DNA from: Blautia hansenii DSM 20583
Lineage (GTDB): Bacteria > Bacillota > Clostridia > Lachnospirales > Lachnospiraceae
DNA: 64,000 bases
Direction of reading: 5' to 3'
Assembly (NCBI RefSeq): GCF_002222595.2
Contig: NZ_CP022413.2
Coordinates: 17,501 to 81,500, forward strand
Below, in pieces: positions 45,555 through 54,249 of the stretch (positions are counted from its first letter, which is position 1; every line of letters begins with the position of its first letter). Both the position numbers and the translations under genes were made by a program. The notes beneath the pieces were generated by a model. It made no database searches. It saw only the letters and a list, made by a program, of their open reading frames with translations, and was not told the origin of the DNA.

Positions 45555-46931
45555 TTATTTTTGCTTCAACCATTCTTCCGGAAGTCCTAACTGTTCCATT
45601 TCCTCTGTCGGGATTTCTTGAAAACCATCCATGCTGTTGTCAGGCTCGTTGTCATTCCTGATACGCTCCCAGCCCTTTTGTCGGCGGTAAGGCTCTGGAA
45701 AATACCTCGGATTGCTGAACGCCCTCCAGCCTGTGACAGCGTTATTCATAATGTCGTTGATCTCTCGCAGCTCCCATTGTTTCGGTTCGTCATAATCATG
45801 CCCCAGTGCTTCCTTGTAAAGCTGCTTAGAGCAGACTATGCTGCCGGAATAGCGTTCCAAATAGTCTAAAATCTGTCCTGCCTTTGTGTCCTCCGGCATA
45901 AAGTCCTTTTGGTGGGCTTTCAGATAAGCGTTCATAGCCGGACTGAATCTCAGACGGAAATTGCCACTTCTGTAAATCTCCATAGCTTCTGCCCACATCT
46001 GATTGATATACTCTCTGGAAGCCTGTTCATCTGCCAAAATATGAACCTCAGCCCTTTCAGGATAGACCATAACCGGAACGAAGCGGCGGTTGCCTGTTCG
46101 GTCAAGGGGAAGAAAGTCAAGGGTATTAGAAGAACCTCCAAACACACATTGTCTTTTTCTGTCTGCCGGATGTGTTTCATAGGGTATCTTATAGGTTTCC
46201 TTTTGGCGGCTCAGAAAGGACTTGATTTCTTCAATGCTCTTAGCGTTGGCGGTTGCAATCATTTCCGACATTTCAATAATCCAATGCCCCTGCATTTTGC
46301 GGTACACATTTTCATCATCCAGCTTTTTCAAGTCATCAGAGAACCAGTCATCATTGACCGCAAGCAAACGGAAGAAAGAGGACTTTCCGGCTCCCTGACC
46401 GCCCACAAGACAGAGCATAACCTCAAATTTGCACCCCGGCTTAAAAGCTCGTGAGATAGCACCCAGCAGAAACAACTTCAATGCTTCATAGGTGTAATCA
46501 TCTGTATCAGAACCGAGAAAGCGGTGCAGACAGAAGCGTATGCGTTCTGTTCCGTCCCATTGCAAGGCATTGAGAAAATCACAGACAGGGTGGTAACGAT
46601 TTTCATTGGCAATAACCGCAACTGCGTCTATGATTTTCTTCTCTACGGTCAATCCATAGTTTTCTTCAAAATATAGGAGCAGATATTTCACATCCACATC
46701 CGTCAATGTCGGGCTGTCACGATACCAACCGAGGGGCTTCACAATGTCGATTCTTTCGGTCAGAAGATTTTTTCGGATAGCCCCTTTCAAAAGTGGGTCA
46801 TATTGCAGAACACGCTTATAATTTGCGGCAGTATTATAAACCTTACCTTTCTCGCTCTGCTCTAAGCTGTTTCGGATTTCTTCTACTGTGCATGGTTCTG
46901 TCTGCTGACAGTTCTGCAATTCGCTGTTCAA
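45555..46931 (-). CDS. virulence-associated E (VirE/VapE) family primase-helicase-like protein
   Basis: A 458-residue P-loop protein: Walker A VGGQGAGKSSFF (residues 177-187), a Walker B-like HWIIEMSEM, and an arginine-finger region RTGNRRFVPV. It starts with TTG at 46931 after AAAGGAGGTG, overlapping the CHC2 gene by 89 bases. VirE proteins next to CHC2 primases are seen in mobilizable elements and satellites and probably support replication of the excised circle. Confidence 0.88.
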   Translation of the reverse strand: MNSELQNCQQTEPCTVEEIRNSLEQSEKGKVYNTAANYKRVLQYDPLLKGAIRKNLLTERIDIVKPLGWYRDSPTLTDVDVKYLLLYFEENYGLTVEKKIIDAVAVIANENRYHPVCDFLNALQWDGTERIRFCLHRFLGSDTDDYTYEALKLFLLGAISRAFKPGCKFEVMLCLVGGQGAGKSSFFRLLAVNDDWFSDDLKKLDDENVYRKMQGHWIIEMSEMIATANAKSIEEIKSFLSRQKETYKIPYETHPADRKRQCVFGGSSNTLDFLPLDRTGNRRFVPVMVYPERAEVHILADEQASREYINQMWAEAMEIYRSGNFRLRFSPAMNAYLKAHQKDFMPEDTKAGQILDYLERYSGSIVCSKQLYKEALGHDYDEPKQWELREINDIMNNAVTGWRAFSNPRYFPEPYRRQKGWERIRNDNEPDNSMDGFQEIPTEEMEQLGLPEEWLKQK

Positions 46932-47481
46932 GTTTTAACACCTCCTTTCTCTGTTCTGCCACAAGTGCTTTTCGTTCCTCCAATGAACCATACAGAAGAA
47001 TATCAAGTAGATATTCGATATAGTTCTTCTTATACAGTGCTTCTGCAAACATAGGATTCCATTCCTCATCCGGCTGTTTAGGAGCGTATTTCTTTTCCCA
47101 TTCTCTAAGAAGATGAAAATAATCCGTCAGCACCTTGTAGCAATGATTTTCTCCTTTTTGATACTTCTGTTCCGGTGTCGGCTCACGAATACGAGGGCGG
47201 ACACTGGGCTTTTGTCGGCTGTCATAGTTAAGACCAAAATCTTCAGCAAGTTTGACAGCAGCTTCCCTCAGCCCGATACCGAATAGCTTCGCTGTCAGAT
47301 CAACAGCGTCTCCGGTTGCTCCGCAGCCAAAACAGTAATAGCGTTCATCCAGCTTCATACTGGGGGACATATCCGAGTGAAACGGACAGCACGCCATACC
47401 TGTGCGACCCACTTTCAAGCCATAGGCTTCTGCGGCTTGTCGGGCAGTAACATTTTCTTTTACAATTTCAAATACATTCAT
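46843..47481 (-). CDS. CHC2 zinc-finger primase-type protein
   Basis: A 212-residue protein. The N-terminal ~65 residues are a DnaG-type CHC2 zinc finger (MACCPFHSDMSPSMKLDE, YYCFGCGATGDAVDL). No TOPRIM domain follows, and the rest is charged helix. The start at 47481 follows AAAGGAG. It overlaps the VirE gene, suggesting joint action in priming. In Tn4451 this region holds tnpY, a different gene as far as I recall. Confidence 0.85.
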   Translation of the reverse strand: MNVFEIVKENVTARQAAEAYGLKVGRTGMACCPFHSDMSPSMKLDERYYCFGCGATGDAVDLTAKLFGIGLREAAVKLAEDFGLNYDSRQKPSVRPRIREPTPEQKYQKGENHCYKVLTDYFHLLREWEKKYAPKQPDEEWNPMFAEALYKKNYIEYLLDILLYGSLEERKALVAEQRKEVLKLEQRIAELSADRTMHSRRNPKQLRAERER

Positions 47482-47543
47482 GTGACTCCTTTCCTGAAAC
47501 GAAAAAAGCACCTGTCATTTTCAAAGTGAAAACAGCAAGTACC

Positions 47544-48776
47544 TTAGAGTTCCATATCCTGTTTTTTGCTTTTCTCCGGAATTGTTCGGCTCACTTCACG
47601 CTCTGCCATTTCTTTCTTCTTGTGGCTCAACTGCTCTATAATGGAACTTTTGGCTTTCTTCTTGATTTGCTCCGTTCCGGCTTTTTTGACCTCCGGTTTC
47701 ATCAGCGTGGTTTGGATTTTCTGAATGGTTGATTTCATAGCATTTGTGATTCTGGCAATCACTCCATCCAATCGTTTCACTGCATACTCAACTTCTTTCT
47801 TTGAAGCCTTACGCTCAGGGGAGAGAACCCATGCCTTAGACTGCTCCACCAGCTTAATATCCTCCTTGTGCGTTTCCAGTTTCACAGTATCAGCAACGAC
47901 CTCAACCGCCTTGTCATAGGCAATATCGGCAACCTCATCCACCAGAGCTTCCACATCCTCAATCTTCATCGTGAGTTCTTCCAATTTTTGCTCCTGTGCT
48001 GCCAGTTGCTCCTTTTGCTTGAAAATAATGTAGTCCTGTTTTTCCAGATAAGCACGACCACCATATTCCGGTTCTTCTTCCAGTTGTAAGCCGTGCTTTT
48101 TCGCCACATCAAACAGCAGCACTCGGCAAGCTGAATCGAAAGTCATCTTGCGGTTGTTTTTTCTTCCGACCGGCTTCTCCGGTTCCGGCAGTTCAAACCC
48201 CAGTGCTTCCAAAGCCTTTTCCTGTTGTGGGGCAATCTCCCCATATTGATTTTCACAGTCGAACACATGACGCTCGTGAATATGAGGGGTGCTTTCATCC
48301 AAGTGCAGCGCCCAATTCAAGATATGGACATGAGAACCGAAACGCTCATTTACGATTTCCATAAATTCTGTGACGATCTCAATGAGCAGTTCCGGCGGAA
48401 CATGATTGTCAAGTGTTCCAATCTGATAGACCGTTTCCTCTGGACAGGTCTTTTTGCTTTTGAGTAAATCTCCGGTTTCCTTATTTCTTTCAGGGTGTCG
48501 GTTCTTCACATTTCTTTCGTTCTGTCCGGTTACAAAATCACGATACCGCTGACGATAAAAAAGCTGTTCCACATCTTCAAAAGTGGCAGACAGCTCATTT
48601 TCCTTTTCGGAATTTTTGAAATTGCGGAAGCCATTGTAACAGTCCCAATAGAGATTTTGTTTGGCTCGCTCTTCGTCAATGTGTTCGCTGTTGGCAATGT
48701 CAAAACTGCGGTCATTGTGCTTCGGATTATAAACGCCATTCTTTCCGGCTCGTCCATTGTGCCTTGTTAATTTCAC
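47544..48776 (-). CDS. MOBV-type relaxase (MobA/MobL, Pre/Mob)
   Basis: A 410-residue relaxase that nicks the transfer origin. The N-terminus KLTRHNGRAGKNGVYNPKHN and the three-histidine metal motif LDESTPHIHERHVF are typical of MOBV proteins. The C-terminal half is coiled coil and Lys-rich. The start is GTG 48776 behind AGGAGG; a frame extending to 49,079 crosses the oriT-like region and is not used. It stands where tnpZ is in Tn4451. A hairpin with a T run at about 47,503-47,540 separates it from the CHC2 gene. Confidence 0.9.
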   Translation of the reverse strand: MKLTRHNGRAGKNGVYNPKHNDRSFDIANSEHIDEERAKQNLYWDCYNGFRNFKNSEKENELSATFEDVEQLFYRQRYRDFVTGQNERNVKNRHPERNKETGDLLKSKKTCPEETVYQIGTLDNHVPPELLIEIVTEFMEIVNERFGSHVHILNWALHLDESTPHIHERHVFDCENQYGEIAPQQEKALEALGFELPEPEKPVGRKNNRKMTFDSACRVLLFDVAKKHGLQLEEEPEYGGRAYLEKQDYIIFKQKEQLAAQEQKLEELTMKIEDVEALVDEVADIAYDKAVEVVADTVKLETHKEDIKLVEQSKAWVLSPERKASKKEVEYAVKRLDGVIARITNAMKSTIQKIQTTLMKPEVKKAGTEQIKKKAKSSIIEQLSHKKKEMAEREVSRTIPEKSKKQDMEL

Positions 48777-48864
48777 ATGAATTCCTCCTTTTCTTTTTGA
48801 TTTCCCCGACAGGGGAGAAGGGCAGCGAAGCTGATTCCTTGCGGCTTTCTGCGTCAAGTAATAC

Positions 48865-48898
48865 CCAGTATTAAGTGGCGAGACGCCACTTAACTGGG
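48865..48898. other. candidate oriT palindrome
   Basis: TTAAGTGGCG-AGA-CGCCACTTAA is a perfect ten-base inverted repeat, extended outside by CCAGT/CTGG. It lies 90 bases upstream of the relaxase start, where MOBV transfer origins usually are. The rest of 48,777-49,060 is GC-richer, non-coding sequence. Confidence 0.5.
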
Positions 48899-49063
48899 CA
48901 AGGCTGCCGCCCTTGACCTGCACAGGGGTATTGCATTCCCTGTACCCATGCACAAAGGGTTGCACCCTCTGTACTCCCGCCCGAACAAACTGACTTCGCC
49001 CCGTCCCAAGCTCCGTCAGTTCCTTCGGTTTTACAAAACAGTCCACCGGACTATTTTGCAAAA

Positions 49064-49151
49064 AGAAAAACCGACGCATGATCGCTTTACGCTCAATACA
49101 TCGGTTTCTTCATCTGACCTTAACGTTCATATTCAGTTGTGGCAGATTACG
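49064..49151 (-). repeat. cassette repeat R1 (terminator half)
   Basis: The partial repeat holds the AAACCGA/TCGGTTT hairpin with its T run and the conserved tail up to GGCAGATTAC, but not the promoter half. It ends the cargo array on the relaxase side. The segment 49,152-49,260 has a GCAGATT/AATCTGC hairpin and no gene. Confidence 0.85.
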
Positions 49152-49260
49152 GATAATCTGCAAATGGATAAACAAAAACGACCAACTATGTAGCTGATCG
49201 TCCTTGCGTGGTTGCCTTAAAAAGTAGTTGATAAACACCCTACTCTTGAAAAGCTCGTTG

Positions 49261-49644
49261 TCATTTACATCTATTATTTTTGAATAGAAAAATTCCTTTA
49301 TAAATGATAAAAGGAATTGAACCGATTACTCCAGCAAGTGTATAAATCGGGAAAGTAACAAATCCAATTATAATTTTAGGTGCGATAGGAGTTAGCCATT
49401 TCTTAACTAAACCACTATAAAAAATCAAACCTGTTGGTATTCCAGCAAAAAGCAATCCAAAAGAAAGAATACTTCTTGTAAATCCTAATGGTTCAGGAAC
49501 AGACATATTTTGACTTGTCCAAAACGCAATGTACTCAGGGTCACTAAGTTGATTCATTTGATTAAGTGCTACAAAATAACCAAGTACACAACCAATAATT
49601 AAAAATAAACATATAAGCAATATTTGTTTCAACTCTTTTTTCAT
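49261..49644 (-). CDS. cargo gene A: three-helix membrane protein
   Basis: A 127-residue protein with membrane segments at about residues 8-27, 55-77 and 90-115 and a short external loop (NQMNQLSDPEYIAFW). No family recognised. AAAGGAAG precedes the ATG. Only the last 20 bases of the repeat separate it from gene B, so a repeat was probably lost here and A may be read from gene B's promoter. Confidence 0.7.
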   Translation of the reverse strand: MKKELKQILLICLFLIIGCVLGYFVALNQMNQLSDPEYIAFWTSQNMSVPEPLGFTRSILSFGLLFAGIPTGLIFYSGLVKKWLTPIAPKIIIGFVTFPIYTLAGVIGSIPFIIYKGIFLFKNNRCK

Positions 49645-49705
49645 ATTTCATCTTCCTTTACGGTCATATTCAGTTGTCTAACATCGTACTGTTATAAAAT
49701 CTATG

Positions 49706-50275
49706 TCATTTACGATTTTTCTTATGCTGATTTGCCCAGTAAGATTTTACAGGGATTCTTCTTCTTTTTATGTCCTCCATAAATTCTTCTTTGTCAATAT
49801 TACTATCAATGGTAAATAATTTTTCTCCATTTACATATACACGCATAGAACCTTTCCTTCTCTCGCAATAGGTAATATCTTCAAAGTGAAAAGTTCTCTT
49901 TCTGCCAAAAGTTGAACGCCATGTGATTTCATCTTCATCCACTTCCAGTTTCCACATAATCATATTCAATGAGCCTATAAAAAACACAACAAATGCAATG
50001 CCAAATACCAAGGGAGGAAATATATCATCCTGTTGGATAGCACTTGCTACAGTACAACCTCCTGTAAATAAAATTCCAAAAACAAATATAATAGTCAATG
50101 TTTTCTCTGTTTTTATTGTATAATGCGTTCTAATTATTCCCTTTTTCTGTTCTTCCTCTCGTTCTTTAGCTCTCTTTTGTTGAAGATTTACAAGATATTT
50201 CAAAAGAAGAAGTACAACTAAATAGGGGCCTATTTGTGTAATTATATTCAAACACATTCGTAAAAAATCATTCAT
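49706..50275 (-). CDS. cargo gene B: membrane protein with PH-like domain
   Basis: A 189-residue protein: an N-terminal helix (residues 5-28), a basic stretch QQKRAKEREEEQKKG, two more helices (about 60-105), and a C-terminal domain of YdbS/PH or DUF6560 type (LEVDEDEITWRSTFGRKRTF, YVNGEKLFTIDSNIDKEEF). The start at 50275 follows TGGAGGG. Gene F is a paralogue with the same first ~60 and last ~75 residues but a different central helix pair. Function unknown. Confidence 0.7.
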   Translation of the reverse strand: MNDFLRMCLNIITQIGPYLVVLLLLKYLVNLQQKRAKEREEEQKKGIIRTHYTIKTEKTLTIIFVFGILFTGGCTVASAIQQDDIFPPLVFGIAFVVFFIGSLNMIMWKLEVDEDEITWRSTFGRKRTFHFEDITYCERRKGSMRVYVNGEKLFTIDSNIDKEEFMEDIKRRRIPVKSYWANQHKKNRK

Positions 50276-50354
50276 TTTTTGCCCTCCATAGTTCCAGCTA
50301 TATAAAAATGATTGTTTGAAATCGAGTATTAAAAACCTCAATTTTTCATATCTC

Positions 50355-50592
50355 ATTATACTTCATCAACTTAAAGAATGGAAGAAAAAATTTTGTGTAC
50401 AGAGTTCCTGTTCAAGCCTTGTAACGCACATTTCTGCAAAATCCATAGTCCCCGATACTTTCCTCACGGGTGATATACAGTCGGAATTCTGTCAGCTCAT
50501 GAAATAAGAAAAACCGACGCATGATCGCTTTACGCTCAATACATCGGTTTCTTTATCTGACCTTGACGGTCATATTCAGTTGTGGCAGATTA
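50355..50592 (-). repeat. cassette repeat R2 (complete)
   Basis: In transcription order (minus strand): hairpin AAACCGATG...CATGCGTCGGTTT with T run (50508-50550), a 36-codon frame starting at ATG within the hairpin and ending near 50415, and a promoter (TTCCAT, 17 bases, TATAAT at 50355-50360) for gene B. It thus ends gene C's neighbour transcription and starts the next gene. Confidence 0.88.
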
Positions 50593-50641
50593 CAGGTAAT
50601 CTACAAATTTCCCAAAACAAAATAGGATATTTATTTTTATT

Positions 50642-51088
50642 CTATTCAACTACATACCCATATTCTGTGTGTGGTAAATACCTTACAGTTATCTTATCTC
50701 CTAAATCGCTACCTGTTCCCCAATATTTTAATGAATGTTCTTCTCCAGTTTTCTCATCTCTAATATGTATTCTTCTTTCACTATTAGAGTTTTCTCCTGA
50801 CATTGCACCTTGTGTAACTTCTCCGGTAACTTCAACTAAATTGTTAGATAGTAAATAAGGTATATCCAAGCAACAAGGAACAGTTATAAATATACCGAGA
50901 ATCAATAACCCAACAACTGCCATCACATTGATTATTTTTTCCCATTTTTGATATTTTATTTTTTCTTCTTCATTGACAGCCTTTCGTTTTATAAACTTCC
51001 CATTTTTCTTTCTATGCAAAACATACATAATTAAGACTATAAATGATACTATAATCACTCCAAAAGTTCTAAACATCAATAATGCCAT
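50642..51088 (-). CDS. cargo gene C: two-helix membrane protein with extracellular domain
   Basis: A 148-residue protein. Helices at residues about 6-24 and 53-75 enclose a basic cytoplasmic loop. A ~65-residue outside domain follows (EVTGEVTQGAMSGENSNSER, KYWGTGSDLGDKITVRYLP), resembling small beta-barrel DUF3592-type domains. AAAGGAG precedes the ATG. It follows gene D by 28 bases in the same cassette. Function unknown. Confidence 0.65.
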   Translation of the reverse strand: MALLMFRTFGVIIVSFIVLIMYVLHRKKNGKFIKRKAVNEEEKIKYQKWEKIINVMAVVGLLILGIFITVPCCLDIPYLLSNNLVEVTGEVTQGAMSGENSNSERRIHIRDEKTGEEHSLKYWGTGSDLGDKITVRYLPHTEYGYVVE

Positions 51089-51116
51089 AAATTTGTACTC
51101 CTTTCAAAGCGACACG

Positions 51117-51497
51117 CTATTTATTAACAGCTTTATCAGCTAATCTTTTATCTCCCCATGGCGTTTTCAGCATAGGCTCATTATCAATAATTCCTGCTCT
51201 TAAAATTTCAAGGGGTTTTTCTAATTGTAAGATGTTTTTATTATCTATAATAATAGCAGTTTGAAATTCCTCAAAACTTTCAAAAACTCTGTCTTGAAAT
51301 ATAAAAGATATATTTTCTTTACATTCCTCTGCGTTAGCAGGTAAAACACAGGAACCCATCACATATTTTTTCTCATTATAGGAAAACTCAATAAGAGTAA
51401 AAGCCATATCATTATCATAATCAGACTTGATAATTTCCATTAGATCTTTTGCTTCAATAATGAGCGTTGGCTTTTCATTTTTCTTAAAACCAAACAT
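51117..51497 (-). CDS. cargo gene D: small soluble protein
   Basis: A 126-residue acidic cytoplasmic protein (KDLMEIIKSDYDNDMAFTLI; ISFIFQDRVFESFEEFQTAI). The start at 51497 follows GGAGGTG. No family recognised; size and composition are like immunity proteins or SUKH/Imm-type folds, but I cannot show this. It shares one promoter with gene C. Confidence 0.6.
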   Translation of the reverse strand: MFGFKKNEKPTLIIEAKDLMEIIKSDYDNDMAFTLIEFSYNEKKYVMGSCVLPANAEECKENISFIFQDRVFESFEEFQTAIIIDNKNILQLEKPLEILRAGIIDNEPMLKTPWGDKRLADKAVNK

Positions 51498-51535
51498 GAA
51501 TAACACCTCCAAGAATTAACTTTATCTTATTTTTC

Positions 51536-51772
51536 ATTATACTTCATCAACTTAACGAATGGAAGAAAAAATTTGTGTGCAGAGTTCCTGTTCAAGCCTT
51601 GTAACGCGCATTTATGCAAAATCCATAGTCCCCGATACTTTCCTCACGGGTGATATACAGTCGGAATTCTGTCAGCTCATGAAATAAGAAAAACCGACGC
51701 ATGATCGCTTTACGCTCAATACATCGGTTTCTTCATCTGACCTTGACGGTCATATTCAGTTGTGGCAGATTA
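51536..51772 (-). repeat. cassette repeat R3 (complete)
   Basis: Same order as R2: terminator hairpin, open 36-codon frame (substitutions near its end, GDYGFCINARYKA), and promoter with TATAAT, here driving genes D and C. Confidence 0.88.
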
Positions 51773-51786
51773 GCCAATTTGAAAAA

Positions 51787-52536
51787 TTACTCTGGCACAT
51801 CTACTGAATAACTTAGATTGTTTCCTCTCTTGTCGCTCTTTAAATCATCATAATACCATAGATACATCGTTCTGTCATATACATTGATTTCAATAACACC
51901 ATCTGGCTTTTGACCTTCTACTTCTAATGAGTAAATTTCCTTATCATGTGCATAGCCAAAAACAAATCTGGTATCTGGATAATTTGGATTCAAGTCCTGT
52001 TGAAAATCACTTAATTTTAAAGATGAACGAATTAGTTCTGTAATATCAGATATAAGAATGCTATCCGCTTTAGTTGTAACCGGTGTAGCATTCATAAATG
52101 CATATTGTACACTTGCTTCCTCCACCTGTTTTTTGCAGCGTGCCATCACAAAACCTTGAACGGGATCGTTATCGCTTCCTGCCCGATAGAAAATAGTATC
52201 ATACTGTTTGCCATTCCATATATGCAATATTTCATCAACATGATTAAGAAAATCTTCTGGAACAGAAAATTCTTCATTTTCAGCATTCAAAGGAGAATTC
52301 AAAATAGCTTCTTCGACAGAACTATAATATATGAGTTCAGAATCCTTTTTATCGTAATCACTCAAATTGAATTCGACATATGCATTGTCTTTATTGTCAT
52401 CTTCCGGAACATAAGTATAACGACCATTTTCAATATGGTCATCATAATCAACAAACAGTCCAATACATATCAGCGCTGCAAAAATCAAAAAAACTATTCC
52501 TACAATGATTAGCAATATTTTCAAAAATTTTTTCAT
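51787..52536 (-). CDS. cargo gene E: membrane-anchored extracellular protein
   Basis: A 249-residue protein with one N-terminal helix (KILLIIVGIVFLIFAALICI) and a large acidic outer domain (VEEAILNSPLNAENEEF, WNGKQYDTIFYRAGSDND, RFVFGYAHDKEIYSLEVE). The start at 52536 follows GAAGGTGG. No family recognised. Its upstream repeat is truncated, so its promoter differs from the others. Confidence 0.65.
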   Translation of the reverse strand: MKKFLKILLIIVGIVFLIFAALICIGLFVDYDDHIENGRYTYVPEDDNKDNAYVEFNLSDYDKKDSELIYYSSVEEAILNSPLNAENEEFSVPEDFLNHVDEILHIWNGKQYDTIFYRAGSDNDPVQGFVMARCKKQVEEASVQYAFMNATPVTTKADSILISDITELIRSSLKLSDFQQDLNPNYPDTRFVFGYAHDKEIYSLEVEGQKPDGVIEINVYDRTMYLWYYDDLKSDKRGNNLSYSVDVPE

Positions 52537-52632
52537 ACAAAAGTCCACCTTCTTGCTTCATTTCAGTAAATTATATCATACCGATATGAACAATTCAATT
52601 CACGCTCTATCAAGTAGTTTTTTACTTACCTA

Positions 52633-52794
52633 TAACGCACATTTCCGCAAAATCCATAGTCTCCGATACTTTCCTCACAGGCGATATACAGTCGGAATTC
52701 TGTCAGCTCATGAAATAAGAAAAACCGACGCATGATCGCTTTACGCTCAATACATCGGTTTCTTCATCCGACTTTGACGGTCATATTCAGTTGT
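52633..52794 (-). repeat. cassette repeat R4 (promoter end replaced)
   Basis: It keeps the terminator hairpin and the conserved frame (ending GDYGFCGNVRYR) but its promoter end is replaced by unrelated AT-rich sequence up to gene E. Confidence 0.85.
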
Positions 52795-52822
52795 CTAACA
52801 TCGTACTGTTATAAAATCTATG

Positions 52823-53392
52823 TCATTTACGATTCTTCTTATGCTGATTTGTCCAGTAAGGTTTTACAGGGATTCTTCTTCTCTCTATATCTTCCATAAA
52901 TTCTTCTTTATCGATATTACTATCAATGGTAAATAGCTTTTCCCCATTTACATATACACGCACAGAACCTTTTTTTCTCTCGCAGTAGGTAATATCCCCA
53001 AAACGAAAAGTTCTCTTTTTTCCAAAAGTTGACCGCCATGTGATTTCATCTCCGTTCACTTCCAGTTTCCACATTACCATATTGACTATTCCGCTTATGC
53101 CTACTAAAAAAAATATTCCAAATATACAAATGACAAACATATCTTCTTTTTCCCTAAGACTCATAGCCGTACAACAAGCAAAAAATATTGTACCTACGAT
53201 AAATGCCACGACAAGGAATTTCTCTGTTTTTATTATATAATGCGTCCTTATTATTCCCTTTTTCTGTTCTTCCTCTCGTTCTTTAGCTCTCTTTTGTTGA
53301 AGATTTACAAGATATTTCAAAAGAAGAAGTACAACTAAATAGGGGCCTATTTGTGTAATTATATTCAAACACATTCGTAAAAAATCATTCAT
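52823..53392 (-). CDS. cargo gene F: paralogue of gene B
   Basis: A 189-residue protein. The first ~60 residues (NDFLRMCLNIITQIGPYLVV and onward) are identical to gene B, and the C-terminal PH-like domain differs by only a few residues. The middle, residues about 60-100, has a different helix pair (VVAFIVGTIFFACCTAMSLR against IIFVFGILFTGGCTVASAIQ in B). The start at 53392 follows TGGAGGG. The pattern suggests recombination or selection focused on the membrane segment. Confidence 0.7.
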   Translation of the reverse strand: MNDFLRMCLNIITQIGPYLVVLLLLKYLVNLQQKRAKEREEEQKKGIIRTHYIIKTEKFLVVAFIVGTIFFACCTAMSLREKEDMFVICIFGIFFLVGISGIVNMVMWKLEVNGDEITWRSTFGKKRTFRFGDITYCERKKGSVRVYVNGEKLFTIDSNIDKEEFMEDIERRRIPVKPYWTNQHKKNRK

Positions 53393-53471
53393 TTTTTGCC
53401 CTCCATAGTTCCAGCTATATAAAAATGATTGTTTGAAATCGAGTATTAAAAACCTCAATTTTTCATATCTC

Positions 53472-53709
53472 ATTATACTTCATCAACTTAAAGAATGGAA
53501 GAAAAAAATTTGTGTACAGAGTTCCTGTTCAAGCCTTGTAACGCACATTTCCGCAAAACCCATAGTCCCCGATACTTTCCTCACGGGTGATATACAGTCG
53601 GAATTCTGTCAGCTCATGAAATAAGAAAAACCGACGCATGATCGCTTTACGCTCAATACATCAGTTTCTTCATCTGACCTTAACGGTCATATTCAGTTGT
53701 GGCAGATTA
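53472..53709 (-). repeat. cassette repeat R5 (complete)
   Basis: Same order as R2 and nearly identical to it: terminator hairpin (with one A for G in the stem), 36-codon frame, and promoter with TATAAT for gene F. Confidence 0.88.
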
Positions 53710-53726
53710 CAGGTAATCTACAAAAA

Positions 53727-54203
53727 TTATTTTTTCCATATAACTTCACCACAATGCGGACACTTTTTGGGAATGATTAAATTGCTATTTTCATATTGAA
53801 TTAAAGATATTTTCTTATTCTTGCGGTCACAAATATCTTTAACTTCTTTATTTACAAGACTACCTCCTTCTTCTCCTAAATATCCCAAAGTAGTCTTATA
53901 CCATGGAAATTTTCCTTTACATACAGGGCATTTCCATAAAAACAGGAAAATGTATTCAAAAAAGAAAGACACCAACCACATCAAAAAGGTTAAGAAAAAT
54001 ATGACTAAGCAAACAAGTCTAATATAATTAGGCAACACTCCTTTTATAGGCAACATTTCTTTTAGGAAAACCGCAATCCCCCCTATAGCAAGTGATGGCA
54101 CACAAATATATGGCAAAATACGAAATATTTTTTTATTCACTATACTTATCTTGTTTAATGAAGAAATATTTTTATATACAAATTCTACCTTACTTTTTTC
54201 CAT
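53727..54203 (-). CDS. cargo gene G: membrane protein with zinc-ribbon cysteines
   Basis: A 158-residue protein: two hydrophobic segments (residues about 28-48 and 60-88), then a cytoplasmic tail with CPVCKGKFPWYK and CPHCGEVIWKK, a likely zinc ribbon. Its promoter in R6 is the same TATAAT as in the complete repeats. GGGAGGC precedes the ATG. No family recognised. Confidence 0.65.
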   Translation of the reverse strand: MEKSKVEFVYKNISSLNKISIVNKKIFRILPYICVPSLAIGGIAVFLKEMLPIKGVLPNYIRLVCLVIFFLTFLMWLVSFFFEYIFLFLWKCPVCKGKFPWYKTTLGYLGEEGGSLVNKEVKDICDRKNKKISLIQYENSNLIIPKKCPHCGEVIWKK

Positions 54204-54249
54204 ATATACTGCCTCCCGAAAAGCTCACTTCTAAAATTATCTTTTGTCT

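Noticed and set aside
45304-45573. 89-codon minus-strand frame with Cys-Arg-Gly repeats
   Set aside because: It is the translation of the 12-base GACAACC repeats and has no ribosome site.
48777-49079. N-terminal extension of the relaxase frame
   Set aside because: It crosses the inverted repeat and the cassette terminator; GTG 48776 with AGGAGG is the proper start.
50316-53624. Two nearly identical 63-codon plus-strand frames in repeats R2 and R5
   Set aside because: They are antisense to the promoter and leader parts of the repeats and have no ribosome site.
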